From: Fuscibacter oryzae
GTDB lineage: Bacteria; Pseudomonadota; Alphaproteobacteria; Rhodobacterales; Rhodobacteraceae
DNA length: 64,000 bases
Direction of reading: 5' to 3'
Assembly: GCF_016765795.1 (NCBI RefSeq)
Contig: NZ_JAESVP010000001.1
Span: 496,001-560,000, forward strand
This document shows, piece after piece, positions 16,468 to 24,776 of the stretch. The notes beneath the pieces were generated by a model. That model saw only the letters and a program-made list of their open reading frames with translations. It was not told the DNA's origin and ran no database searches. The position numbers and the translations under genes are program-made. How positions within the stretch are numbered: position 1 is the first letter of the stretch; the number at the start of each line of letters is the position of its first letter.

Positions 16468-16902
16468 CGCCTGTCTCCTGTTGCTCGCGGTTAGGGTCCG
16501 CGAAGTGAAGCCGTTCCAGAGCTCCTGGTCTTCGATCGAGTCCCCGCGATGACCGCGAGCCCGCCGGAGATGGAAAGGCGTTTTCCTGTACCTTTTCCTG
16601 CGGCCCAGCCCGCCGAAGAAGACGGGTTCGATAGCAAAAGGAATCGGGTCCGGCAGGCTTTCACCCCGGACTGGCCGCGTATAGGGGGGATGGGGGTTCG
16701 GGTCAAGGGCCAGCAGGGGCTACGGCGGCACCGGATTTCACGCGCAAAATTCCGGTTATCAATTTGATATTAATATATAAAATATTGAAGATTAGGGGTT
16801 TGTTGAGAGGTTTTCGGTGGGTGGTGCGTGCGAAGCACGCATCCCACGGCGTGGTGGCGGTATGGGCGCGGCTTCCCACCCTCTCTTTCAAGGGAACGCG
16901 TA
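16468..16902 (-). promoter_or_regulatory. 435-base gap between trmD and rplS: AT-rich patch, hairpin, likely rplS leader
   Basis: No coding frame is convincing here. Reading in the gene direction, trmD is followed by a hairpin, TGCGTGC-GAA-GCACGCA (16825-16841), extended by GTGGG/CCCAC (16817-16821 / 16843-16847). Next comes a very AT-rich patch at about 16758-16795 (TTGATATTAATATATAAAAT), unlike the GC-rich surroundings, and then roughly 290 bases of GC-rich leader before rplS. A promoter in the AT patch is likely, but I cannot fix its boxes. Confidence 0.45.
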
Positions 16903-17706
16903 CTACCCCTTGCTCCGATACTTGGCCCACAGATCGGGGCGGCGAGTGGCAGTGATCTGTTCGGCCTGGGCGTGGCGCCATTTGGCGATGGCGCCGTGGT
17001 TGCCGCTGGTCAGTACCTCTGGGATATCGGCACCCTGCCAGCTTTGCGGGCGGGTGTATTGCGGGTGTTCCAAAAGGCCGTCGGAAAAGCTTTCTTCCTC
17101 GGTCGAGGCCTGGTTGCCCAGAACGCCGGGGCGCAGGCGGACGGTGGCGTCGATCAGGGCCTGTGCCGCAATCTCGCCGCCGGTCAGCACGAAATCGCCC
17201 AACGAGACCTCTTCAATCTGCCAATGGTCCAGAACGCGCTGATCGACCCCTTCGAACCGGCCACACAGCAGCGTGACGCCATCGCAATCGGCCAGACGAC
17301 GGGCGGTGGCCTGATCGAACGGCCTGCCGCGGGGCGAGAGGTACATCACCGGCCAGCGGGCACGGTCGGTGCTGGCGCCCTGCATCGCGGTGCGAAGGGC
17401 AGCATCCACCACATCGGCACGCAGCACCATACCCGCGCCGCCACCGGCGGGCGTATCATCGACATTGCGGTGCTTGCCTTCGCCAAAGCCGCGCAAGTCG
17501 TGGGTTTCCAGCCGCCACAGCCCCATATCCAGCGCCTTGCCCATCAGCGACAGGCCAAGGATGCCGGGAAAGGCATCGGGGAACAGGGTGACGATGCGGG
17601 CCTCCCACGCCCCTTTCAGGCGCGGCTGTTCGTCCATCAGATCGCGCGGCTTCAGGCTGGCGCGGATGGAAAGGCGGCCATGGGATTTGGGCGGTTCTTC
17701 GGTCAT
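16903..17706 (-). CDS. trmD: tRNA (guanine-N1-)-methyltransferase TrmD
   Basis: This 267-residue SPOUT enzyme makes m1G37 in tRNAs. Visible are WEARIVTLFPDAFPG, GGGAGMVLRADVVDAAL, YLSPRGRPFDQ, LLCGRFEGVDQRV and SLGDFVLTGGE, the last three forming the trefoil-knot SAM site. About 30 residues before the core (with RASLKPRDLMDEQPR) extend the N-terminus relative to E. coli. I start at ATG 17706, which has AAGG upstream; an internal ATG at the MDEQPR segment is possible. Confidence 0.96.
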   Translation of the reverse strand: MTEEPPKSHGRLSIRASLKPRDLMDEQPRLKGAWEARIVTLFPDAFPGILGLSLMGKALDMGLWRLETHDLRGFGEGKHRNVDDTPAGGGAGMVLRADVVDAALRTAMQGASTDRARWPVMYLSPRGRPFDQATARRLADCDGVTLLCGRFEGVDQRVLDHWQIEEVSLGDFVLTGGEIAAQALIDATVRLRPGVLGNQASTEEESFSDGLLEHPQYTRPQSWQGADIPEVLTSGNHGAIAKWRHAQAEQITATRRPDLWAKYRSKG

Positions 17707-17758
17707 GGGGGCCTTGTAACCGAAGGGGGAAGACGGCGGAAGAGTGTGCGAAGGCCGC

Positions 17759-18244
17759 TTAGGCCGCATCCGGGCGCGCAGTGGCGGCAACTTCGTCATT
17801 GGCCATCTCTACGCGGGCGGCCCGCTCTGCCGCCTCGGCGCCAAGCCGTTCCATCTCTTCGGCCATCCACGGGTCCCAGATCAGCCGTGCCAAAGGCACC
17901 GACAGAAAGCTGAGAGACAGAGGAAACCACGCAGGCCAGCCGACCACCGCGCCAAGCGTGCCGCCAATGCCCCGGCCAACGCCGAACAGCACCGCAACAA
18001 GCAGGCATTGCGCCACCACTTGCGTCAGCGCATGCAACAAAACGGCGGGATCGCACCACTGTGCCGCGCTGCGTGGCCAGGCCTGCGGGCGAAGCACGAT
18101 CAGCCACAGCGTGAAGATCATGGCAAAGGCGTAAACCGCAGGCCAGCCTGCCCCACCCAGCCCCGCCAGCAGCGGGCCAAAATACAAAAGCGCCATTGCC
18201 GACATCAGCAAGGTCGCACGATCGAACATTCTGGTGTTTGCCAT
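17759..18244 (-). CDS. Hypothetical membrane protein between rimM and trmD
   Basis: This 161-residue protein has about four hydrophobic segments (LLMSAMALLYFGPLLAGLGG, VYAFAMIFTLWLIVL, LLVAVLFGVG and a PLSLSFLSVPLARL region) and a charged tail (EEMERLGAEAAERAARVE). No domain is recognised. Its position inside the rpsP-rimM-trmD set, 44 bases from rimM and 52 from trmD, shows co-transcription. ATG 18244 has a weak GGACGG upstream; ATG at the sixth codon is an alternative. Confidence 0.7.
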   Translation of the reverse strand: MANTRMFDRATLLMSAMALLYFGPLLAGLGGAGWPAVYAFAMIFTLWLIVLRPQAWPRSAAQWCDPAVLLHALTQVVAQCLLVAVLFGVGRGIGGTLGAVVGWPAWFPLSLSFLSVPLARLIWDPWMAEEMERLGAEAAERAARVEMANDEVAATARPDAA

Positions 18245-18288
18245 TCTGGCACCGTCCCGCTGTTGTTGTCGGCGCCTTGCGGCGCGGT

Positions 18289-18798
18289 CTAGTCCAACCC
18301 CTCGGGCAGATCGACGACGATCTTGCGGGCGGTCAGATCAACTGTGGGCACAGCAGCAAGCGTGAATGGCACCATCAGGGCAGATTTGAGGCCGGAGCCG
18401 GAAACTTCCAGAATATCGCCTGCGCCATGATTGTGAACCGCCTGCACGGTGCCAAGAGCAGCACCCCCGGTATCCTGCACGGCAAGGCCTATCAGGTCTG
18501 CGTGGTAATATTCGTCATCGGGCAGATGCGGCAAGCGCGCCCGGTCGGCATAAAGCTGGGTGCCGCGCAGGGCATCGGCCTCTTCCTTGGTCTTGACGCC
18601 CTGAACGCGGGCACCAAGGCCCCCGGCAACTGGCCGGGTCAGGGTGATGCGAAAGCTGCGCGCGCCGTCTTCGGTATAAAGCGGGCCGTAATCGGCGATG
18701 GCCGTGGGCTCGGCGCAATAAGATTTCAGGCGAACTTCGCCCGCCACGCCGAAGGCTCCGGCAATTGCGCCGACACAGATGCGGTCAGGGTCTGTCAT
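18289..18798 (-). CDS. rimM: 16S rRNA processing protein RimM
   Basis: The 169-residue protein opens CVGAIAGAFGVAGEVRLKSY, the RimM N-terminal barrel, and has LPDDEYYHADLIGLAVQDTGGAALGTV, which starts the C-terminal PRC barrel at about residue 95. RimM binds S19 and aids 30S head maturation. AAGGA precedes the ATG. It lies between rpsP and the membrane protein. Confidence 0.96.
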   Translation of the reverse strand: MTDPDRICVGAIAGAFGVAGEVRLKSYCAEPTAIADYGPLYTEDGARSFRITLTRPVAGGLGARVQGVKTKEEADALRGTQLYADRARLPHLPDDEYYHADLIGLAVQDTGGAALGTVQAVHNHGAGDILEVSGSGLKSALMVPFTLAAVPTVDLTARKIVVDLPEGLD

Positions 18799-18846
18799 CG
18801 CCCATCCTTTCGCAAAAGCGGGCGGCCCGAAGGCCGCCCGTTCAGA

Positions 18847-19200
18847 TCACTCTTCAGCCGGAGCAGCAGCGCGAGCGGCCTTTTTGGCAGCGCGTTCGGC
18901 CATTTGCTTGCCGGGAACGGCAGCCTTGGGGTTCGAGCGGGTTTTCTTGGCCAGAACGCCAGCCGCTTCCAGGAAACGGGCCACGCGGTCGGTCGGCTGG
19001 GCGCCGGTTGCCAGCAGTTCCTTGACGCGGTCAAGGTTCATCACAACGCGCTTTTCGTTGTCCTTGGCCAGCATCGGGTCATAGGTGCCCAGCTTTTCCA
19101 GAAAACGGCCGTCGCGCGGCATGCGGCTGTCGGTCACGACGATGGAATAGTGCGGGCGCTTTTTCGAGCCACCACGGGCCAGACGGATCTTCGTTGCCAT
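18847..19200 (-). CDS. rpsP: 30S ribosomal protein S16
   Basis: A 117-residue protein starting [20 protein letters not shown], with [20 protein letters not shown] and a Lys/Ala-rich C-terminal tail that extends it beyond the 82-residue E. coli protein, as usual in alphaproteobacteria. AAGGAG lies 9 bases before the ATG. It heads the rpsP-rimM-trmD segment. Confidence 0.98.
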   Translation of the reverse strand: MATKIRLARGGSKKRPHYSIVVTDSRMPRDGRFLEKLGTYDPMLAKDNEKRVVMNLDRVKELLATGAQPTDRVARFLEAAGVLAKKTRSNPKAAVPGKQMAERAAKKAARAAAPAEE

Positions 19201-19254
19201 GTCATTTCTCCTTTTTCGATGGCGATTGCCGGCAGATGCCGGTTATTCCTTGGG

Positions 19255-19548
19255 TTACTTTTGCAGTTTCTCGTGATGCCTGATGACTTCGGAAATGATG
19301 AAGTTCAGGAATTTCTTGGCAAATTCGGGGTCCAGATCGGCCTGTTGGGCCAGGGCTTCCAGACGCTCGATCTGGCGGGCTTCGCGCGCCGGGTCCGACG
19401 GCGGCAGGTCGTGTTCGGCCTTTAGCTTGCCCACGGCTTGGGTGTGCTTGAACCGCTCAGCCAAGGTATAGACAAGGATGGCATCCAGCCGGTCGATCGA
19501 CTGGCGATGCTCGCCAAGGATTGCGGCGGCGCGGGCGGCGTCGGTCAT
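19255..19548 (-). CDS. Chorismate mutase, AroQ class
   Basis: The 97-residue all-helical protein has RQSIDRLDAILVYTLAERFKH with the catalytic Arg, GKLKAEHDLPPSDPAREARQ and FLNFIISEVIRHHE, typical of monofunctional AroQ chorismate mutases. It converts chorismate to prephenate for Phe and Tyr synthesis. I start at ATG 19548 (GGAG 5 bases upstream), not the ATG inside the upstream GNAT end. It lies between that GNAT and rpsP, a common rhodobacterial arrangement. Confidence 0.9.
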   Translation of the reverse strand: MTDAARAAAILGEHRQSIDRLDAILVYTLAERFKHTQAVGKLKAEHDLPPSDPAREARQIERLEALAQQADLDPEFAKKFLNFIISEVIRHHEKLQK

Positions 19549-19565
19549 GGCCTCTCCTTTGGTCA

Positions 19566-20099
19566 TCATTGCGGCACCGCTTCGGGGCCGGGGTGGCGCC
19601 AGGTCTGAACCTGCCCATGAATCTGGTCGGCCTTGGTCGTTTCCAGATGCGCGCCCATGCGGGTGGCAAGCGCGGCAGAGCGGGCGTTGCCTTCGGCAAT
19701 CAGGCTGATCGCGGTGGTCCAGCCAAGCGTTTCATAGGCCCAGCGGCGGGCGGCGCTTGCGGCCTCATAGGCAAGGCCCCGGCCTTCGGCGGCGCGCGAC
19801 CAGATGGTCCAGCCAATCTCGGGTTCAGGCCACCCTTCAGGGAACCATGGCCCGGCCATGCCAAGGGGTTCGCCGCTGGCCTTGTCGGCAAAGACGAACA
19901 TCGAATAGCCCCGGTGCAGCCAGTGCCCGGTCATGTGACAAAACCCGCGCCATGCCAGCCCGCGGTCCAGCGGCCCGCCGATAAAGCGCGACCGGTCCGA
20001 GGCGGCGCATTCAGCCCAAGGCTCAAAATCCGCCGTCTCGGGGCCACGCAGAACCAGCCGCTCGGTCTCAAGCCGCGGAATACCGGATAGGGCGATCAT
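19566..20099 (-). CDS. GNAT family N-acetyltransferase (RimJ/RimL type)
   Basis: The 177-residue protein has LETERLVLRGPETADFEPW at the N-terminus, EPEIGWTIWSRAAEGRGLAYEAASA in the acetyl-CoA binding region and LIAEGNARSAALATRMGAH. This is the Acetyltransf_3 layout. The substrate is unknown. Its start overlaps the stop of the next GNAT upstream by four bases, so the two tandem genes are translationally coupled; they share the same architecture and probably arose by duplication. Confidence 0.88.
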   Translation of the reverse strand: MIALSGIPRLETERLVLRGPETADFEPWAECAASDRSRFIGGPLDRGLAWRGFCHMTGHWLHRGYSMFVFADKASGEPLGMAGPWFPEGWPEPEIGWTIWSRAAEGRGLAYEAASAARRWAYETLGWTTAISLIAEGNARSAALATRMGAHLETTKADQIHGQVQTWRHPGPEAVPQ

Positions 20100-20731
20100 G
20101 CCAGCCCCCGCAGGTCATGCACGATCACCACATCGCCGGGGTCTATGCCGGGGCGGGTGGCATCGATCCGGCCGCCAAGGCGCTGGCCCAGCGCCACAGA
20201 CCGCGCATTGCCACCGTCGATGATGTTGACGATCTCGTCCCAGCCAAAGGTTTCGCGCGCCCAAGCCATCACCGTGCGGGCAGCCTCAAGTGCAATGCCC
20301 TTGCCCTCGGCTTCGGGCACGACGAACCAGCCCAGTTCCGGTTCGGGGTATTCGGCGGGGTGGTAGATACCAACCTCGCCCATATAGGTGCCGTCCATGT
20401 CCACCGAGAACGGGCCATAACCCATCAGCGGCCATTGCCCGACCTCTGACGCCCAAAGCCGCCACGCTGCGTTGCGCGGCAGCGGCCCACCCTCCCAGAC
20501 CGAACGGTCAGAGGCGTAGAAGGCAGCGCGATGTTCGAAATCGGCCAGAGCCGGCATCCGCAGGGTCAGGCGCGGGGTGCTTAGTGTCGGGGCAAGCCCC
20601 CTCACCCTACCCTCTCCCCCGAGGGGAGAGGGGGCCATACCCCCACCCGCAGCGCAACGCTGCTCCCTCTCCCCTTGGAGGAGAGGGCTGGGGTGAGCGG
20701 CCTCGCCACCAATATGCGCGCCTGCCTGCAT
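20096..20731 (-). CDS. GNAT family N-acetyltransferase with a repeat-encoded N-terminal insert
   Basis: The core from about residue 50 (LSTPRLTLRMPALADFEHR) to the end, with EPELGWFVVPEAEGKGIALEAART and IIDGGNARSVALGQRLG, is a normal Acetyltransf_3 enzyme related to its downstream neighbour. Residues 12-44 are encoded by a GC-rich inverted-repeat element (20601-20697) in frame. ATG 20731 overlaps the ffh stop by one base (TGATG), so the frame is fed by ffh. The functional start may lie after the repeat, but no other ATG is obvious there. Confidence 0.8.
   Translation of the reverse strand: MQAGAHIGGEAAHPSPLLQGEREQRCAAGGGMAPSPLGGEGRVRGLAPTLSTPRLTLRMPALADFEHRAAFYASDRSVWEGGPLPRNAAWRLWASEVGQWPLMGYGPFSVDMDGTYMGEVGIYHPAEYPEPELGWFVVPEAEGKGIALEAARTVMAWARETFGWDEIVNIIDGGNARSVALGQRLGGRIDATRPGIDPGDVVIVHDLRGLA
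20601..20697. repeat. 97-base GC-rich inverted-repeat element inside a GNAT reading frame
   Basis: The ends are complementary, CTCACCC...CCCTCTCC against GGAGAGGG...GGGTGAG. Inside are three hairpins: CCCTCTCCCC/GGGGAGAGGG (20610-20632), GCAGCG/CGCTGC (20649-20663) and CCCTCTCC/GGAGAGGG (20665-20687). Elements of this CTCACCC-CCTCTCC type are, from general knowledge, dispersed in many proteobacterial genomes. Only this copy was seen in the window. Confidence 0.8.
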
Positions 20732-22215
20732 CACTTCTTTTTCATCAGCCCCGACAGGCCCGAGGGCAGCGACAGGCCGGGGAAGCCGCCGCCCATGCCC
20801 ATGCCCTCTTTCATGCCTTTGGCCGCCTCGGCCATCTGTTCGGGCGACATCTTGGACATGTCAGGCATACCGCCCTTGCCCATCATCTGCTTGATGGCCT
20901 GCTTCATCATGCCGCCCTTGCCCATCTTCTTCATCATGTCAGCCATCTGCTTGTGCTGCTTGAGAAGACGATTCAGTTCAGCCACATCAAGGCCCGCCCC
21001 GGCGGCGATGCGCTTTTTGCGGCTGGCGGCCAGCAGATCGGGGTTCGCCCGTTCCTTTTTGGTCATCGAGTTGATCAGCGCGATCTGGCGCTTGAGCATC
21101 TTGTCGTTGAAGCCCGCAGCCTCGGCCTTTTGCGCCATGCCGCCCATGCCGGGCAACATGCCCATCAGGCCCTGCATGCCGCCCATCTTCATCATCTGCT
21201 CAAGCTGCATCTTCAGGTCGTTCATGTTGAACAGACCCTTGGCAAAGCGCTTGGCCATGCGCTCGGCCTGCTCGGCCTCAAACGTCTCGCGCGCCTTTTC
21301 GACAAGCGCCACGATGTCGCCCATGCCAAGGATGCGGCCCGCGACACGCTCGGCCTCAAAGGTTTCCAGCGCGTCCATCTTTTCGCCAAGGCCGACAAAG
21401 CGGATCGGCTTGCCGGTGACGGCACGCATCGACAGGGCGGCACCGCCACGGCCATCGCCGTCCATCCGCGTCAGCACGACGCCCGAGATGCCGACCTTGG
21501 CGTTGAACTCGGTCGCGACGTTCACGGCGTCCTGCCCGGTCAGACCGTCGACCACCAGCAGGGTTTCACGGGGTTGCGCGATGTCGCGGACCGCCTGCAC
21601 CTCATCCATCAGCACTTCGTCGATGTGCAGACGACCGGCAGTATCCAGGAACAGCACGTCATAGCCGCCAAGGTTGGCTTGGGTCTTCGCGCGCTTGGCG
21701 ATCTGCACGGCAGTTTCGCCCTTGACGATCGGCAGGCTGTCCACGCCGATCTGGGTGCCAAGGATGGCAAGCTGCTCCATCGCCGCAGGGCGGTTGGTGT
21801 CAAGGCTGGCCAGCAGCACCCGCTTGCCGTTCTTGTCTTTCAGGCGCTTGGCCAGTTTCGCCGTGGTGGTGGTTTTCCCCGAGCCTTGCAGACCGACCAT
21901 CAGGATCGTCGCAGGCGGATTGTCGATTTTCAGCGCATCGGGTTCACCGTCACCGGCCAGAAAGCGGACCAGTTCGTCATGGACAATCTTGACGACCTGC
22001 TGGCCCGGCGTGACCGATTTCGTCACGGCCTGCCCGGTGGCCCGCACCTTGACCGCCTTGATGAAATCGCGCGCAACGGGCAGCGAAACGTCGGCCTCCA
22101 AGAGCGCGGTCCGCACCTCGCGCAGCGCGGTCTCAACGTCGGCCTCAGACAGGGCACCCTGTTTGGTCAGGCGGTCAAAGACACTGCCAAGGCGCTCTGA
22201 AAGGCTTTCGAACAT
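20731..22215 (-). CDS. ffh: Signal recognition particle protein Ffh
   Basis: The 494-residue GTPase has the N domain from MFESLSERLGSVFDRL, the G1 loop GLQGSGKTT at 108-116, DTAGR, TRMDGDGRGGAAL and a methionine-rich M domain (MMKMGGM, MKKMGKGGMM) that binds signal peptides and 4.5S RNA. It delivers membrane proteins to FtsY. ATG 22215 fits the family start. The frame is open further upstream to 22335, but those residues do not look like Ffh. It overlaps the GNAT start by one base. Confidence 0.98.
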   Translation of the reverse strand: MFESLSERLGSVFDRLTKQGALSEADVETALREVRTALLEADVSLPVARDFIKAVKVRATGQAVTKSVTPGQQVVKIVHDELVRFLAGDGEPDALKIDNPPATILMVGLQGSGKTTTTAKLAKRLKDKNGKRVLLASLDTNRPAAMEQLAILGTQIGVDSLPIVKGETAVQIAKRAKTQANLGGYDVLFLDTAGRLHIDEVLMDEVQAVRDIAQPRETLLVVDGLTGQDAVNVATEFNAKVGISGVVLTRMDGDGRGGAALSMRAVTGKPIRFVGLGEKMDALETFEAERVAGRILGMGDIVALVEKARETFEAEQAERMAKRFAKGLFNMNDLKMQLEQMMKMGGMQGLMGMLPGMGGMAQKAEAAGFNDKMLKRQIALINSMTKKERANPDLLAASRKKRIAAGAGLDVAELNRLLKQHKQMADMMKKMGKGGMMKQAIKQMMGKGGMPDMSKMSPEQMAEAAKGMKEGMGMGGGFPGLSLPSGLSGLMKKK

Positions 22216-22399
22216 CGGTCGGCTCCGGTTACTGGTTGCCCCGATATGGGGCGGCGGCGGTATTTCCCAAGGCCAATGCGAAACGGCACCTGCGGGCGCA
22301 ACGCGCTGGCAGATGGCGATCCCTTGCATGGGCAAAGGGACCGGAAGCGTGGGGCTTCCGGGGAATTGGGTCGGGCGATACGCTTATTGCTTCCCAGAG

Positions 22400-22891
22400 T
22401 CAACCGCGCTTGGGCTTTCGCGGCTGAAGCCAGGCCTTCATCGCAGTTACGGCCTGGGTCGTTCCGGTATCGGCGGAATAGGTGCCGGTCAGCGGGACCA
22501 CCTTGCCATCGATCAGCACCAGAACCGCCCGTTGCAGCGGATGGCCGGATTTTGTGCGCTCCTTGCCCGGGTCGGCCTCCAGCTTTGCCTGCCGGATGTC
22601 CGACAGCTCCAGCCGGATGCCTGAACGACCAAAGACCGAGCGGCGGGCAATCACCACCTCGCCTGCTGTGCGGTCAAAGGTGGCTACGGTTTCGCGCACA
22701 AAGACCACAAAGGCGATAAGCAGCATTCCCATCGGCAGGGCTGCCCTCTCGGCCTCGGCGCTGTTGCCTGCAATGGCATTGGCAATCACCACGGCGGCGA
22801 AAATAGCAATCCCACCGCCGATAATCGCCGCCAGCAGCAAAGGGCGAGAGCGCAGGATCAGACGGTCAGTCGAGTTGACGACAATCTTCAT
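22400..22891 (-). CDS. Hypothetical membrane protein with two N-terminal helices
   Basis: This 163-residue protein starts MKIVVNSTDRLILRSRP and has two hydrophobic segments (LLLAAIIGGGIAIFAAVVIAN and MGMLLIAFVVFVRETV), followed by a soluble beta-rich part with GEVVIARRSVFGRSGIRLELSDI, which resembles bacterial PH-like membrane-associated domains. The function is unknown. GGAGGG precedes ATG 22891. It lies upstream of ffh, 184 bases away, and diverges from the LysR gene. Confidence 0.65.
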   Translation of the reverse strand: MKIVVNSTDRLILRSRPLLLAAIIGGGIAIFAAVVIANAIAGNSAEAERAALPMGMLLIAFVVFVRETVATFDRTAGEVVIARRSVFGRSGIRLELSDIRQAKLEADPGKERTKSGHPLQRAVLVLIDGKVVPLTGTYSADTGTTQAVTAMKAWLQPRKPKRG

Positions 22892-23004
22892 CACTTTCCC
22901 TCCGCGCATCATTTTGCGCCCATTTTCACATTCGCTCAATCACGACCTTGCATCCCGGCTGGCTTCGGCCTCATCTGTGCGCGACTGCACAGGAGTTCGG
23001 CATC

Positions 23005-23886
23005 ATGGACAACTGGGACGAAATCCGCACCGCCTTTCAGGTGGCTCGGCTGGGCACCGTTTCGGGGGCGGCGGATGTGCTGGGCGTGCACCACGCCACG
23101 GTGATCCGCCATATCGATGCACTGGAAAAACGCCTTGGCGCGAGGCTGTTTCAGCGCCACGCCCGTGGCTATACGCCCACAGAGGCGGGGCGTGACCTGC
23201 TGTCGGTGGCCCAGACCACCGAAGAGCAGTTCGGCCAGCTTGCCAGCCGCATCAAGGGCCAGGGCGAGATGGTGTCGGGCGAGTTGGTCGTCACCGCGAT
23301 CACCGGGCTGTCAGACTTGCTGGTGCCCGTCCTCAGCCAGTTTCAGGCCGAACATCCGCAGGTTCTGGTGCGCTATCTGTCCGACATGCGGCTGTTCCGG
23401 CTGGATTACGGCGAGGCGCATGTGGCCATTCGCGCCGGGGCCACGCCGCAGGAACCCGACAATGTGGTGCAGCCCTTGGGCAGGATGCGCACAGCGCTTT
23501 ACGCCTCTCGCAGCTATGTCGAGGCGCATGGCCTGCCGAAATCAGAGGCAGATCTGGCACAGCACCGCTTTGTCGGCCCGGATGACCCCGAAAGCCGCGC
23601 GCCCTTCAGCCGCTGGCTGCGTGAGAATGTCAGCGAAGACCGCATCACCATGCGCATAACCGAGCCGTCTTCGGGCGTGGCGGCGGTGCGTGCGGGCATG
23701 GGGCTTGGCTTTATCACCACCGAATATGCCAAGACGCGGCCCGATCTGGTTGAGGTGCTGCCACCACGGCCAGACTGGGAATCGCCCTTGTGGATCGTCA
23801 CCCATGTCGATCTGCACCGCACGCTCAAGGTGCAAAGTTTCCTGAACTGCCTGAAAACCGCAGCGACAGGCTGGGCCTGCATATGA
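23005..23886 (+). CDS. LysR-family transcriptional regulator
   Basis: The 293-residue protein has the N-terminal winged helix DEIRTAFQVARLGTVSGAAD to LGARLFQRHARGYTPTEAG (residues 4-65) and a LysR substrate domain. AGGAG precedes the ATG. Its stop overlaps the start of the EamA gene, and the P1 peptidase follows by another overlap, so it is the first gene of a three-gene operon rather than divergent, the unusual arrangement for LysR. The effector is unknown. Confidence 0.9.
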   Translation: MDNWDEIRTAFQVARLGTVSGAADVLGVHHATVIRHIDALEKRLGARLFQRHARGYTPTEAGRDLLSVAQTTEEQFGQLASRIKGQGEMVSGELVVTAITGLSDLLVPVLSQFQAEHPQVLVRYLSDMRLFRLDYGEAHVAIRAGATPQEPDNVVQPLGRMRTALYASRSYVEAHGLPKSEADLAQHRFVGPDDPESRAPFSRWLRENVSEDRITMRITEPSSGVAAVRAGMGLGFITTEYAKTRPDLVEVLPPRPDWESPLWIVTHVDLHRTLKVQSFLNCLKTAATGWACI

Positions 23887-24776
23887 CCGCCACTGTGACG
23901 CCCCGGCAGGGCCATCTGGCCATGCTGGCCTTTTCGGCGCTGGTGGCGGGATCGTTCAGCCTTGGCGCAATGGCGGCCCCGCATGTGTCGCCCAGCGCGC
24001 TGACGGTGCTGCGGTTCGCGCTGGCTTGCGCCGTTGCGGGCGGGTTTGTCTGGGCGCGGGGCGGGGTGACGCGGGCAGCGTTTCATGCGCCTTGGCGGCA
24101 TCTGGTGCTGGGCGGGCTTTACGCCGCGTATTTCGTGCTGATGTTCGAAGGGCTGCGCACCGCCAGCGCGGTTTCGGAAAGTGCGGTCTTCACGCTGACC
24201 CCGATCATGGCGGCGGGGTTCGGCTGGCTGATCCTGCGGCAGGTCACGACGCCGCGCATGGCGATGGCGCTGGCCTGTGGGGCGGCAGGCGCGCTGTGGG
24301 TAATCTTTCGCGCCGATCTGTCCGCGTTGCTGGGATTCCATGTTGGCCGGGGTGAGGTGGTTTATTTCTGGGGCTGCGTGGCCCATGCGGTTTATGCGCC
24401 GCTGGTGCGGCTGTTCAACCGGGGCGAGCCGCCTGCGGTTCTAAGCCTTGGGGTGATGATCTCGGGGCTGGTGCTGGTAAGCCTGTGGGGCTGGCGCGAT
24501 GTGGTGGAAACCGACTGGGCCGCGCTGCCCAATATCGTGTGGATCTGCCTTGTCTATGTGGCCGTGGCAGCGACGGCGGTGACCACGATCTTGCTGCAAT
24601 ATGCCGCGATCCGCCTGCCTGCGGCCAAGGTGATGGCCTATACCTATCTGGTGCCAAGCTGGGTGATTTTGTGGGAGCTGGCATTGGGCCATACCGCGCC
24701 GCCCCTGATGGTGCTGGGCGGTGTGGCGCTGACCGTGGTGGCGCTGCTGCTTTTGCTGAAGGATGAACACAAATGA
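23883..24776 (+). CDS. EamA/DMT-superfamily transporter
   Basis: This 297-residue protein has ten hydrophobic segments in two EamA repeats, with AAYFVLMFEGLRTASAVSESAVFTLTP in the first and TTILLQYAAIRLPAAKVMAYTYLVPSW in the second. DMT proteins of this kind export amino acids or metabolites. It is coupled to LysR upstream (ATGA) and the P1 peptidase downstream (ATGA), suggesting export of a product linked to that peptidase. Confidence 0.9.
   Translation: MTATVTPRQGHLAMLAFSALVAGSFSLGAMAAPHVSPSALTVLRFALACAVAGGFVWARGGVTRAAFHAPWRHLVLGGLYAAYFVLMFEGLRTASAVSESAVFTLTPIMAAGFGWLILRQVTTPRMAMALACGAAGALWVIFRADLSALLGFHVGRGEVVYFWGCVAHAVYAPLVRLFNRGEPPAVLSLGVMISGLVLVSLWGWRDVVETDWAALPNIVWICLVYVAVAATAVTTILLQYAAIRLPAAKVMAYTYLVPSWVILWELALGHTAPPLMVLGGVALTVVALLLLLKDEHK

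Noticed and set aside
20290-22200. 636-codon open frame antisense to ffh
   Set aside because: Shadow of ffh with low-complexity His/Leu content; no recognisable motif.
22335-22400. CCGGAAGC-GTGG-GGCTTCCGG hairpin as terminator before ffh
   Set aside because: No T tract on either strand and it lies in the ffh upstream region; too weak to list as a terminator.
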